This document shows positions 24,407 through 33,114 of a stretch of DNA of 36,761 nt, one piece after another. The stretch covers positions 1 to 36,761 of the forward strand of contig SFTJ01000024.1 of NCBI GenBank assembly GCA_004563195.1, in the 5' to 3' direction. The position numbers were made by a program, and so were the translations under genes. The DNA comes from a bacterium. Lineage in GTDB: Bacteria; Bacteroidota; Bacteroidia; Bacteroidales; Muribaculaceae. The first letter of the stretch is position 1. The number at the start of each line of letters is the position of its first letter. The notes under the pieces were generated by a model, which ran no database searches, had not been told where the DNA came from, and worked only from the letters and a program-made list of their open reading frames with translations.

Positions 24407-24525
24407 AAACATTTTGAGATTACTGCGGTTTTTGGCTGAAAACATTTTGAGATTAGTGCGAAAATGTCTCAAAAAGTGAGATTACTGCGGTTTTTGGGGC
24501 TAAACATTTTGAGATTAGTGTGGGT
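24407..24525. repeat. Repeat array with mostly 33-base period (GAGATTAsTG)
   Basis: GAGATTACTG or GAGATTAGTG occurs at 24416, 24449, 24478 and 24511, giving steps of 33, 29 and 33 bases. Three copies are preceded by AAACATTTT. ACTGCGGTTTTTGG occurs twice (24422 and 24484). The third unit carries a TCTCA-AAAAG-TGAGA hairpin. The array lies downstream of ettA, as the other 33-base array lies downstream of the DUF5009 gene. Confidence 0.8.
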
Positions 24526-24553
24526 TGTCGGGGAGGGAGCTGGTGTTTGATAT

Positions 24554-24604
24554 GAAAAAATTTGGGACACGGATTTTCACTTTGTGGGTGTGAATCCGTG
24601 TCCC
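24554..24604 (-). terminator. ettA terminator built from an ACACGGAT-type palindrome
   Basis: On the minus strand GGGACACGGATT pairs with AATCCGTGTCCC and is followed by AAATTTTTTC. It lies about 45 bases after the ettA stop codon. The stem is the same ACACGGAT motif seen in the dispersed repeats. Confidence 0.75.
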
Positions 24605-24649
24605 TGATGTTTTTAGTTTTCGGCCGATGTGGAGGGTGGCCGGAGATGC

Positions 24650-26344
24650 TTATGCTTCGAGTTTGCGATAGCGTATTCGTTTGGGTTCTTCGGTGCCGAG
24701 GCGTTTGGCTTTGTTGACTTCGTAGTCGGAGTAGCTGCCTTCGAAGAAGAATACTTCGCCATTGCCTTCGAATGCGAGGATGTGAGTGCAGATACGGTCG
24801 AGGAACCAGCGGTCGTGGCTGATAACAACGGCGCAACCTGCAAATGCTTCAAGACCCTCTTCGAGAGCGCGAAGCGTATTCACGTCGATGTCGTTGGTAG
24901 GTTCGTCGAGTAGTAGCACATTGCCTTCCTGCTTAAGTGCGAGTGCCAGCTGCAATCGGTTGCGTTCACCGCCCGAAAGCACGCCGCACTTCTTTTCCTG
25001 GTCGCCGCCCGAGAAGTTGAAACGGCTGAGATAGGCGCGAGCGTTGATTTCGCGGCCACCCATTCGCAGCGTTTCGTTGCCTTGGCTGATAACCTCGTAG
25101 ACGGTCTTTGCGGGGTCGATATCCTTGTGTTGCTGGTCGACATAAGCCAATTTTACGGTTTCGCCCACTTCGAAAGAGCCCTTATCGGGAGTTTCGAGGC
25201 CCATAATCAGGCGGAAAAGAGTGGTTTTGCCCACGCCGTTAGGGCCTATTACGCCGATAATTCCGGCAGGAGGCAAGGTGAACGAAAGGTCGCTGTAGAG
25301 CACCTTGTCGCCATATTGCTTGGCGATACCCTGAGCCTCGATAACCTTGTTGCCAAGTCGTGGGCCGTTGGGGATAAAAATTTCGAGGTGCTGTTCCTTT
25401 TCCTTTTGGTCCTCAGATAGGAGGCGGTCGTAGGAGTTGAGACGCGCTTTACCCTTGGCTTGGCGCGCTTTGGGAGCCATGCGCACCCATTCGAGTTCGC
25501 GTTCGAGAGTTTTGCGGCGTTTGCTTGCCACTTTTTCTTCCTGCGCCATTCGTTTCGACTTTTGGTCGAGCCACGAAGAGTAGTTGCCCTTCCAAGGGAT
25601 ACCCTCGCCGCGGTCGAGTTCGAGAATCCAGCCAGCCACGTCGTCGAGGAAGTAACGGTCGTGAGTTACAGCGATAACCGTACCTTCATATTGGTTGAGG
25701 TGCTGTTCGAGCCAGTCGATGCTTTCAGCGTCGAGGTGGTTGGTAGGTTCGTCGAGCAGCAGCACATCAGGCTTTTGGAGCAGAAGGCGGCAAAGAGCCA
25801 CACGACGGCGTTCGCCACCCGAGAGGTGTTGCGCCTTTTGGTCGGCAGGCGGGAGCCGAAGGGCGTCCATAGCACGTTCGAGGCGCGAATCGAGGTTCCA
25901 AGCGTCGGAAGCATCGAGGATATCTTGCAATTCGCCTTGGCGAGTGAAGAGTTCATTCATCTTATCCTCGTTTTCGTAGTATTCCGGGAGGCCGAATTTC
26001 ATATTTATTTCCTCATATTCGGCGAGAGCGTCCACTACGGGTTGCACGCCCTCTTTCACTATTTCGAGCACCGTTTTATCGTCGTCGAGGTGCGGGTCCT
26101 GCGGGAGGTAGCCCACCGTGTAGCCGGGCGAGAACACCACTTCGCCCTGATAATCGTTGTCGATACCGGCAATAATCTTCAGCAAAGTAGACTTACCGGC
26201 GCCATTTAGACCGATGATGCCGATTTTAGCTCCGTAGAAGAACGAAAGATAGATGTTTTTAAGAATTTGTTTATTGGTCTGTTTGATGGTTTTGTTAAGA
26301 CCCACCATCGAAAAGATGATTTTTTTATCGTCAACAGTTGCCAT
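24650..26344 (-). CDS. ettA: Energy-dependent translational throttle protein EttA (ABC-F ATPase)
   Basis: This 564-residue ABC-F protein binds the ribosomal E site and gates the first elongation step according to ADP/ATP ratio. Two ATPase domains are complete: Walker A GLNGAGKSTLL and GPNGVGKTTLF, signatures LSGGERRRVALCR and LSGGERNRLQLAL, and Walker B LLLDEPTNHLD and LLLDEPTNDID. The linker between them (KSKRMAQEEKVASKRRKTLERELEWVRM) and the arm insertion in domain 1 are typical of EttA. No membrane segments are present. It lies 47 bases downstream of the Cys-rich gene and may share its transcript. Confidence 0.95.
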   Translation of the reverse strand: MATVDDKKIIFSMVGLNKTIKQTNKQILKNIYLSFFYGAKIGIIGLNGAGKSTLLKIIAGIDNDYQGEVVFSPGYTVGYLPQDPHLDDDKTVLEIVKEGVQPVVDALAEYEEINMKFGLPEYYENEDKMNELFTRQGELQDILDASDAWNLDSRLERAMDALRLPPADQKAQHLSGGERRRVALCRLLLQKPDVLLLDEPTNHLDAESIDWLEQHLNQYEGTVIAVTHDRYFLDDVAGWILELDRGEGIPWKGNYSSWLDQKSKRMAQEEKVASKRRKTLERELEWVRMAPKARQAKGKARLNSYDRLLSEDQKEKEQHLEIFIPNGPRLGNKVIEAQGIAKQYGDKVLYSDLSFTLPPAGIIGVIGPNGVGKTTLFRLIMGLETPDKGSFEVGETVKLAYVDQQHKDIDPAKTVYEVISQGNETLRMGGREINARAYLSRFNFSGGDQEKKCGVLSGGERNRLQLALALKQEGNVLLLDEPTNDIDVNTLRALEEGLEAFAGCAVVISHDRWFLDRICTHILAFEGNGEVFFFEGSYSDYEVNKAKRLGTEEPKRIRYRKLEA

Positions 26345-26391
26345 AAATAAGAGTTATATAGAATAAAAGAATTGATTAACGTAAAAGAGTA

Positions 26392-26829
26392 TTAGTGATT
26401 GCTGCAACCGCCGCAACTGCCTGTTTGCTTCTTGGCACAACTATTTTGAGTGGTGCTGTGGGTCTTGCTTTTAGTGCAATTACCCTCTTTCATGCGATCC
26501 TTGGTGATTTTGTCGAAGCGTTTTTCGCAAGTGTTGCAAGTTTGAGCTTTGAAGCCTTTGCGTTGGAGTTCGGCGCATTTCACGGCTTGAGCCTTCTTGC
26601 CATTCATAGTGGTGCAGTCGCTGTAGAAGTGCACCTTAATAGAGGCATTTGTTTTCTTGTTGAGCGCTACACCTTGCTCTACATATACCACACGGTTGGA
26701 TGTCATTGCTTGCTCGGTAGGGCATACTCCGGTGCAAGATTTGCTGTTTTTCTTGTCCTTAGCCAATACGGAGAGCGAGCAGCAGAGTGCTACGGCGGCT
26801 ATTAGTGTAACTATTAAGCTTTTCTTCAT
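26392..26829 (-). CDS. Small Cys-rich exported protein of unknown function
   Basis: This 145-residue protein has a signal peptide (residues 1-23, ending SVLA). The mature part is Lys-rich and has about ten cysteines. A central block reads VHFYSDCTTM, then AELQRKGFKAQTCNTCEKRF, resembling small zinc-ribbon-like modules with C-x(n)-CxxC and an A-x(3)-G-[FY] turn. The end is Cys/His-rich (CAKKQTGSCGGCSNH). It may bind metal in the periplasm or form disulfides; no known family is certain. The gene sits just upstream of ettA on the same strand. Confidence 0.75.
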   Translation of the reverse strand: MKKSLIVTLIAAVALCCSLSVLAKDKKNSKSCTGVCPTEQAMTSNRVVYVEQGVALNKKTNASIKVHFYSDCTTMNGKKAQAVKCAELQRKGFKAQTCNTCEKRFDKITKDRMKEGNCTKSKTHSTTQNSCAKKQTGSCGGCSNH

Positions 26830-26890
26830 AATGTGATAATATAGTTGTTGATTTTATTAATGTTAATTGTCGTACACAATGTGAATTTTA

Positions 26891-26898
26891 CAAATTTA
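26891..26898 (-). promoter_or_regulatory. -7 promoter box of the Cys-rich gene (TAAATTTG)
   Basis: On the minus strand TAAATTTG fits TAnnTTTG and implies a leader of about 56 bases. No clear -33 element is present. Confidence 0.45.
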
Positions 26899-27056
26899 CG
26901 AAATATTGGCGGGAGTTTTGGCATATGCAAAGGTTTTTTGCATTGCAATAAGCGTATTTGGGATAATATGATTAGGATAGGTGCAAAATTTTTTGTAATA
27001 TTGTGGACGGAATCTGAAAAGTTAACAAACCCAACTAAACGTAAACCCGAATATAT

Positions 27057-30000
27057 ATGAAATTAAAATCATTAATGGCGTTGGTAGCAGTACTCAGTAT
27101 GGGTGTAACCACCGCAACGGCCGATAGCAAGCCCTATTGGCAAGATCTTAATGTTACCTCGGTGAATACCGAGCCGGTACGTTCGTCGTTTATGACCTAC
27201 GGGAGCCGTGAAAATGCCCTTACAGGCGATTATAACCGAAGCGAGTATTACCAATTGCTCAACGGCACATGGAAATTCTACTATGCAAAGCGAGCAGCAG
27301 AAGTTCCGGCAGGTCTAACCGATGAAAATGTAGATACCCGAAGCTGGAACGACATCAAAGTGCCCGGCAACTGGGAACTTCAAGGCTTTGGCGATGCCAT
27401 CTACACCAATCATGCCTATGATTTTTGGCCCAAGAATCCCCGTCCGCCAATGTTGCCCGATGAGAATCCCGTGGGCGTGTATCGCCGCACATTCACCGTG
27501 CCTGCAGAGTGGAACGGGAGAGACATCTACCTCAACTTGGCAGGAGCCAAGTCGGGCGTATATGTATATATCAATGGTAAAGAAGTGGGTTACAGCACCG
27601 ACTCGAAGACCGATGCCCGCTATCGCATCAACGATTACCTCAAGAGCGGCGAGAATCAGTTGGCACTCAAGATATATCGCTATAGCATAGGTTCGTTTTT
27701 GGAATGTCAGGATTTCTGGCGCATAAGCGGCATAGAGCGCGATGTGTATCTCTTCGCTCAACCCAAGGTGAAGATAGGCGACTATCATGTGGTGTCGACC
27801 CTCGATGATGCCTACACCACAGGTGTGTTTGCCCTCGGCGTGGATGTGGCAAATGCCGACAAAGCCGACAAGCAAGTGACAGTGGCATACGAACTTATAG
27901 ATGCTGCCGGCGCAGTGGTAAAGAGCGGCAGCAGCGCAATAGTGGCAAAGGCAAATGCCACCACACAGGCACACTTCGAAGCCAAGTTGCCCGAAGTGAA
28001 GACCTGGTCGTCGGAAGCGCCGAACCTCTATAAACTGGTGATGAGCATAGAACAAGACGGCAAGGTGAGCGAATATGTGCCACAAAATGTGGGCTTCCGC
28101 CGCATCGAAATCAAGACCCTCGACGAGAAATCGCCAAGCGGCCGGCCCGTGACAGCATTGCTCATCAACGGCAAGCCCATAAAATTCAAGGGCGTGAACA
28201 TACACGAGCATAATCCCGCCACCGGCCACTATGTGACCGAAGAACTGATGCGCAAGGACTTTGAACTGATGAAACTCAACAACATCAATGCCGTGCGCAC
28301 CTGCCACTATCCGCAAGATCGCCGATTCTACGAACTCTGCGACGAATATGGCATATATGTATACGACGAGGCAAATATCGAGAGCCACGCCATGTACTAC
28401 AACCTCAACACCACCCTTGGTAATAATCCCAAGTGGCTCCGTCAGCACGAATATCGCACCATGAATATGTTTGAGCGCGATAAGAACCATCCGTGCGTCA
28501 CTATTTGGTCGCTGGGCAACGAAGCCGGCAACGGTTATAACTTCTATCAGACCTATATGATGATGAAGGAAGCCGAGAAAGACTATATGAACCGCCCCGT
28601 GTGCTACGAGCGCGCCGAATATGAGTGGAACACCGATATGATAGTGCCACAATATCCCGGAGCAGAGTGGTTCCATCGCATGGGCGAAAACGGCAGCGAC
28701 CGCCCCGTGTGCCCGTCGGAATATGCTCACGCTATGGGTAACTCCACCGGTAGCCTTTGGGACCAATGGAAAGAAATCTATAGCTACACCAATCTGCAAG
28801 GCGGTTTCATCTGGGACTGGGTGGACCAAGGCTTTGACGCAACCGATGCCAACGGCATGCATTACTTCACCTACGGCGGCGATTATGGCGTGAACCGCCC
28901 GTCGGATGCCAACTTCCTGTGCAACGGTATAGTAAACCCCGACCGCGACCCGCATCCCGCTATGGCAGAAGTGAAATATGCCTACAGCAACATAGCATTT
29001 GAGGCAGTAGATGCCCGAAAAGGCGAATTTAAGGTTACAAACCGCTTCTACTTCACTTCGCTCGAGGGATATCGCATCGATTGGCAACTCCTTGCCGACG
29101 GCAAGCCGGTGAGCAAGGGCTCGAAGGTGCTGAACATAGCACCGCAAAGCAGCGCAGCACTCACAGTGCCAATGAATAAACTTGCTGCAGGCAAGGAATA
29201 CATATTGCGCTTCACAGCAGCCACATTGCATGGCACAATGGCTGTTCCGGCAGGCCATCAGGTGGCAACCGACCAATTTGTGGTGCAAGAAAACCCCGTG
29301 AAGACCGTCCTCGCCGGTGCCAAGGGTCCGAAACTCACTGTAGATGACCAAGGCGACGAAATCACCATCAAGTCGAGCAAGGTGGCATTTGTCTACAACA
29401 AGGCCAAGGCAGTGGTGACATCATATAAGGTGAACGGCGTGGAATATTTCAGCGAAGGATTTGGCATACAGCCCAACTTCTGGCGCGGTCCAACCGATAA
29501 TGACTACGGCAACGGCATGCCGGCTCGCTTGCAGATATGGAAAGAGGCAAGTGCCAACTTCAAAGCCACAGCCAAGACCCGCAATGAAGGCACAAATGTG
29601 CTTCTCACAGTAAGTTATCTGTTGCCAACCGGCAATGCCTATGTGGTGAACTACACCGTGGCGCCCAACGGAATGGTGGGCGTGGATGCACACTTTGCAG
29701 CCGTAACCTATGGCGATGCCATGAAGAAAAACGTGCCTCGCGTGGGAGTTCGCTTCCGCATGCCCGCCGAAATGAATAAGGTGGAATACTACGGACGCGG
29801 ACCCGAAGAAAACTATGCCGACCGCAATAACGGCACTATGGTGGGCATCTACAAGAGCACAGCCGATGCCATGAAATATGATTATGTGCGTCCGCAAGAG
29901 TGCGGTCACCACACCGACACCCGCTGGCTGCGCATAGCATCGGCAAAGGGCAAAGGCTTGACCATAGTAGGCGACGGCGTGTTTGAATTCAACGCATTGC

Positions 30001-30290
30001 GCAATTCGGTAGAGGATTACGACTGCGAAAACAACACCAATCGCCCACGCCAGTGGAGCAACTTCTCGGCCGAAGAAATAGCCAATCACAACGATGCTGC
30101 CGAAAAGAATTATCGCCGCCGTCAGACCCACATCAACGATATATCGCCACGCAACTATGTGGAAGTGTGCATCGATGGCAAGCATGCCGGAGTGGGTGGT
30201 TATGACAGCTGGGGTGCTCGTCCCGAGCAGAAGTATCTCATCCCGGCCAACGAAAACCACGGTTTTGCATTCGTGATAAAGCCGATGTAA
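27057..30290 (+). CDS. Exported beta-galactosidase, glycoside hydrolase family 2
   Basis: This 1077-residue LacZ-type enzyme has a signal peptide (residues 1-22), so it acts in the periplasm or at the surface. Domains in order are sugar-binding (about 45-230), Ig-like (240-345), the TIM barrel (350-640) and a C-terminal Bgal_small_N domain (about 790-1075). Barrel motifs are GVNIHEHNP and RTCHYPQD. The likely acid/base is Glu489 in WSLGNEAGNG and the nucleophile Glu555 in CPSEYAHAMGN. It would hydrolyse terminal beta-galactosides; the exact glycan is unknown. No SusCD pair lies nearby. A near-consensus TAATATTG is at 26996-27003, but the promoter is uncertain. Confidence 0.93.
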   Translation: MKLKSLMALVAVLSMGVTTATADSKPYWQDLNVTSVNTEPVRSSFMTYGSRENALTGDYNRSEYYQLLNGTWKFYYAKRAAEVPAGLTDENVDTRSWNDIKVPGNWELQGFGDAIYTNHAYDFWPKNPRPPMLPDENPVGVYRRTFTVPAEWNGRDIYLNLAGAKSGVYVYINGKEVGYSTDSKTDARYRINDYLKSGENQLALKIYRYSIGSFLECQDFWRISGIERDVYLFAQPKVKIGDYHVVSTLDDAYTTGVFALGVDVANADKADKQVTVAYELIDAAGAVVKSGSSAIVAKANATTQAHFEAKLPEVKTWSSEAPNLYKLVMSIEQDGKVSEYVPQNVGFRRIEIKTLDEKSPSGRPVTALLINGKPIKFKGVNIHEHNPATGHYVTEELMRKDFELMKLNNINAVRTCHYPQDRRFYELCDEYGIYVYDEANIESHAMYYNLNTTLGNNPKWLRQHEYRTMNMFERDKNHPCVTIWSLGNEAGNGYNFYQTYMMMKEAEKDYMNRPVCYERAEYEWNTDMIVPQYPGAEWFHRMGENGSDRPVCPSEYAHAMGNSTGSLWDQWKEIYSYTNLQGGFIWDWVDQGFDATDANGMHYFTYGGDYGVNRPSDANFLCNGIVNPDRDPHPAMAEVKYAYSNIAFEAVDARKGEFKVTNRFYFTSLEGYRIDWQLLADGKPVSKGSKVLNIAPQSSAALTVPMNKLAAGKEYILRFTAATLHGTMAVPAGHQVATDQFVVQENPVKTVLAGAKGPKLTVDDQGDEITIKSSKVAFVYNKAKAVVTSYKVNGVEYFSEGFGIQPNFWRGPTDNDYGNGMPARLQIWKEASANFKATAKTRNEGTNVLLTVSYLLPTGNAYVVNYTVAPNGMVGVDAHFAAVTYGDAMKKNVPRVGVRFRMPAEMNKVEYYGRGPEENYADRNNGTMVGIYKSTADAMKYDYVRPQECGHHTDTRWLRIASAKGKGLTIVGDGVFEFNALRNSVEDYDCENNTNRPRQWSNFSAEEIANHNDAAEKNYRRRQTHINDISPRNYVEVCIDGKHAGVGGYDSWGARPEQKYLIPANENHGFAFVIKPM

Positions 30291-30323
30291 TAGACTGAGT
30301 GAAAATAGATATTATTACAAAAG

Positions 30324-30360
30324 AATATCCGTCGCAGGCTTCTGTGGCGGATATTTTGTT
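30324..30360 (+). terminator. Intrinsic terminator after the GH2 gene
   Basis: AATATCCG pairs with CGGATATT at 30324-30355, with more pairing inside (GCAGGCTTCTGT loop), followed by TTGTT. It lies 34 bases after the stop codon. Confidence 0.75.
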
Positions 30361-30400
30361 AAGAAATAAAGGAAAAATGCCATGCTGCGAGGCGAAATAC

Positions 30401-30431
30401 TTGGAGTATTGCTTCATAATGATTACTTTTG
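30401..30431 (+). promoter_or_regulatory. Promoter of the 797-residue secreted protein (TTG-N20-TACTTTTG)
   Basis: TACTTTTG at 30424-30431 fits the -7 consensus, and TTG lies 20 bases upstream. It gives a leader of about 55 bases. Confidence 0.6.
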
Positions 30432-30492
30432 CCGCATTGAAGACGGCAATTTGATAAATTAGCATAATATATCACTTACTAAAACTTAATGT

Positions 30493-32886
30493 ATGAAAAA
30501 ATTATTTACTTCGATTTTTGCTGTGGCTATGGTAGTAAGTGCTCAAGCGGCACCGTTCTACACTGCAGAATTCAGCACACAGGAAGAGTTTGACAAATGG
30601 CTCGTAGTAGACGCCAACGAAGATGGTAAGACATGGAGCTTCGATGCATCGGGCGATGATGGCAAGAAGACATTCTACACTTACCATGGTACCAACCAAG
30701 CAAACGACTGGCTTATATCGCCCGCCATCACACCGCAAGAGGATGGCAAGATACTTGTGCGTTTCCACTATCGCGGCTCGTATTACGGCGAAGCCATGAA
30801 GGTGTATTATGGCAAGGAGCAAAGTGCAGCTGCTATGACCACCGAACTTGGCAATTATCCCGACTTGGCAGACAACAACTATGGCTCGTTTGTGATAATA
30901 GACGGAAAGAAAGACGAAACATTCCACATCGGTTTCCTCGCACAATCGCAGCCCGACAAGTGGCGCCTCTATGTGCAAGATATCACTTGCGAAACAGTGG
31001 GCGACAACCTTGTGGACCTGAAACTTGACGAAATAGTAAGTCCGGTAACGGGAGAAGGTCTTGGCGAAGAAACTGTGACACTGAAGATAGCCAACTGCGG
31101 CGAAACCAACGTGGAATCGTTTACCGTGACCGTTACAGCCGACGACGAAGAGAGAATTTCGGAAACAGTGAACCAAGCCATCGCCAAGGGAGAAACCGCC
31201 GAGGTGACACTAACCACAAAATTGGACCTCTCGAAGCCGCGACACCTATATAATGTGGTGGCAACCGTAACTCATCCCGATGATATAGAGCCTGCCAACA
31301 ACAGCGCAAGCGCATCGATACGCCACAAGGCACCGGCAACAGTGCCTTATGCTACCGGTTTCGAACCTACCGATTATAACGATGACCACGCAAAATTCGA
31401 CCTTAATGAAGACTCAGGTAACTGGGGCATTGAAGTGGGTAGCTTGTGGTTCAATATGGCTCGCACCGGACTTGGTTATGCAGGATATAACTACGACAAG
31501 AACAATGCCGGAGACGACTGGTTGATTCTCGAACCAATCAATGTGGAAGCCGGTTACCATGTGCTCAAATTCTGGTATGCAGCCGACGATAGCCACCCAG
31601 AGAAACTCGGTGTATACTGGGGCAACGAGCAGAAGCCCGAAGCAATGACCAACAAGATAGTGGAATATGCCCCATTCTTGAGTGACGGTTATGAAGAATC
31701 GATAAATATTCTTTACTTCGACAAGCCTCAGACCATATATATCGGTTTCTATGCATTCTCAGATGCCGACCAAAACTGGCTTACCATCGATGACGTCACA
31801 CTTGAAACAATCGACGCAACTGACATCGATTTCAAGATAGGAAAATTGAGCGCTCCATTGGAATATGTGCCACAAGTATCGAGCAAGGATGTGGTTTTGA
31901 CAGCCAAGTGCTATGGCATTCAGACATCTACAGCCAAGGCAACCCTTTATTTCGACAATGCACAGGCAGCCGAACAGACCTTGGAATTTGCTGCACAAGA
32001 AGAAAAGACCATCACCTTTGCCGATGCACTCAGCGGTCTTGCCGAAGGTAAGCACACCCTCAAGGTGGTGATTTCGAGCGAAGCAGACATCGAACCATCG
32101 AACAACGAGTTGACCCAAGATGTCGTAATCCTCGGAGCTCCGGCTATCAGCTATGACTTCGAAGATGCCAAAGTGCCCGAAGACTTTAAATTCCACGAAA
32201 ACAACGATGCTACTCTTGCAGCAGGAGCTGTAGAGGAATTTGGCGAAAAAGGTTGGGGCATTATGAACATAGGCGAACACCAATATCTCGGCAACCACGT
32301 GCTTGGAGGTTCTACTTATATGAACGACGAAGCTACCCCCGACCGTTATTGCATCTTGCCACGCGTGCATGTTGACAGCGAAGATGCATGCTTCGTGTGG
32401 TCGTCGGGCGCTACATCGCCTTACTTCTCTGAATCATATAAGGTTAAGGCTTCTGATAGCACTGACCCATTGTACATAAGTTGGTACGACAATCTTGCTA
32501 CTGTGAACGGCGAAACATCGGCAGTACTCAACCGCGGTGTGTCGCTTGGCAAATACAATGGCAAAAATATTTATATCGCCATCAACTTGATATCGCCTAA
32601 CGGCGACGCAGCAATGTTCGACAACCTTTTCATCTATGGTTGCTCGCCGATAGAACAATCGGGCTTGAACAGCGTGGCTGCCGACAGCAACAACCTGATG
32701 ATTGCCGACAGCAAGGTGCTTTACACCGGTTCTGACGCCACAATGACCATCTACGACATCGATGGCAAGGTGATAAGTTCGGTAGAAGCTAACGCAATCA
32801 GCACAGCAGACCTTGCAACAGGCGTCTACATCGTGCGCGCCGTATCGGCCGACGGTGTTGCCGTTAAGAAGTTTATGAAGCGCTAA
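30493..32886 (+). CDS. Secreted choice-of-anchor-J / cleaved-adhesin protein with T9SS sorting domain
   Basis: This 797-residue protein has a signal peptide (residues 1-19). It carries two choice-of-anchor-J beta-sandwich domains (about 20-165 with NDWLISPAITP, and about 285-440 with GDDWLILEPINVEAG), each followed by a CARDB-like domain (about 170-275 and 445-550, with DIEPANNSASAS and DIEPSNNELTQD). A third jelly-roll-like region follows (about 555-720). The last ~75 residues match a type A T9SS C-terminal domain (YDIDGKVISS, TGVYIVRAVS, VAVKKFMKR). It is likely exported by type IX secretion and attached to the surface. Ligand is unknown; related domains occur in gingipain adhesins. Confidence 0.88.
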   Translation: MKKLFTSIFAVAMVVSAQAAPFYTAEFSTQEEFDKWLVVDANEDGKTWSFDASGDDGKKTFYTYHGTNQANDWLISPAITPQEDGKILVRFHYRGSYYGEAMKVYYGKEQSAAAMTTELGNYPDLADNNYGSFVIIDGKKDETFHIGFLAQSQPDKWRLYVQDITCETVGDNLVDLKLDEIVSPVTGEGLGEETVTLKIANCGETNVESFTVTVTADDEERISETVNQAIAKGETAEVTLTTKLDLSKPRHLYNVVATVTHPDDIEPANNSASASIRHKAPATVPYATGFEPTDYNDDHAKFDLNEDSGNWGIEVGSLWFNMARTGLGYAGYNYDKNNAGDDWLILEPINVEAGYHVLKFWYAADDSHPEKLGVYWGNEQKPEAMTNKIVEYAPFLSDGYEESINILYFDKPQTIYIGFYAFSDADQNWLTIDDVTLETIDATDIDFKIGKLSAPLEYVPQVSSKDVVLTAKCYGIQTSTAKATLYFDNAQAAEQTLEFAAQEEKTITFADALSGLAEGKHTLKVVISSEADIEPSNNELTQDVVILGAPAISYDFEDAKVPEDFKFHENNDATLAAGAVEEFGEKGWGIMNIGEHQYLGNHVLGGSTYMNDEATPDRYCILPRVHVDSEDACFVWSSGATSPYFSESYKVKASDSTDPLYISWYDNLATVNGETSAVLNRGVSLGKYNGKNIYIAINLISPNGDAAMFDNLFIYGCSPIEQSGLNSVAADSNNLMIADSKVLYTGSDATMTIYDIDGKVISSVEANAISTADLATGVYIVRAVSADGVAVKKFMKR

Positions 32887-32930
32887 AACGTCTCAACTGC
32901 CTTGCGGGGCAGCGAGAGTATAGAGAATTT

Positions 32931-32967
32931 AGGGGGTGCGCCGCATTTTTTGTTTGGCGCACCCCCT
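32931..32967. terminator. 12-bp terminator hairpin after the T9SS protein gene
   Basis: AGGGGGTGCGCC pairs perfectly with GGCGCACCCCCT around a T-rich loop (GCATTTTTTGTTT). No T-run follows the right arm, so it may serve as an mRNA 3'-end stabiliser as much as a terminator. Confidence 0.65.
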
Positions 32968-33046
32968 TGCTATGTGCCGACGAGGCGTGAGGGGTGGCTA
33001 CTATTGGTAAAATAATAGCAAAAAGTGTTCGATTTGTAACCTTAGC

Positions 33047-33077
33047 TTGCTAGGATAGGAAATATTGCATATTTTTG
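33047..33077 (+). promoter_or_regulatory. Promoter of the outer-membrane beta-barrel gene (TTG ... TATTTTTG)
   Basis: TATTTTTG at 33070-33077 with TTG about 20 bases upstream fits the Bacteroidetes pattern. The predicted start near 33083 favours translation from 33115 over the ATG at 33100. Confidence 0.6.
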
Positions 33078-33114
33078 TGGGACATTTAGACAACAAACAA
33101 TGTTTTTTTTAAAA

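Larger units (their letters stand above)
24014..24649. repeat. Second composite dispersed-repeat spacer
   Basis: No gene is supported here. It holds a 119-base block (24093-24211) matching 10888-11008, ACACGGAT-family copies at 24215-24296, and a perfect CAGCCTC-TCC-GAGGCTG hairpin at 24320-24336. A roughly 33-base-period repeat (24407-24525) and the ettA terminator hairpin follow. The order (120-base block, then ACACGGAT repeats, then TCC-loop hairpin) partly parallels 10888-11165, where the last two are swapped. Confidence 0.75.

Noticed and set aside
24629..24913. 94-codon plus-strand frame over the ettA 3' end
   Set aside because: It is antisense to conserved ettA ATPase sequence and has no independent support.
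26845..27060. 71-codon frame upstream of the GH2 gene
   Set aside because: It covers the divergent promoter region, has low-complexity content and ends at the GH2 start.
27315..29351. 678-codon open frame antisense to the GH2 gene
   Set aside because: It lies wholly within the strong GH2 gene, has no recognisable domains, and is explained by codon bias (few TTA, CTA, TCA codons on the sense strand).
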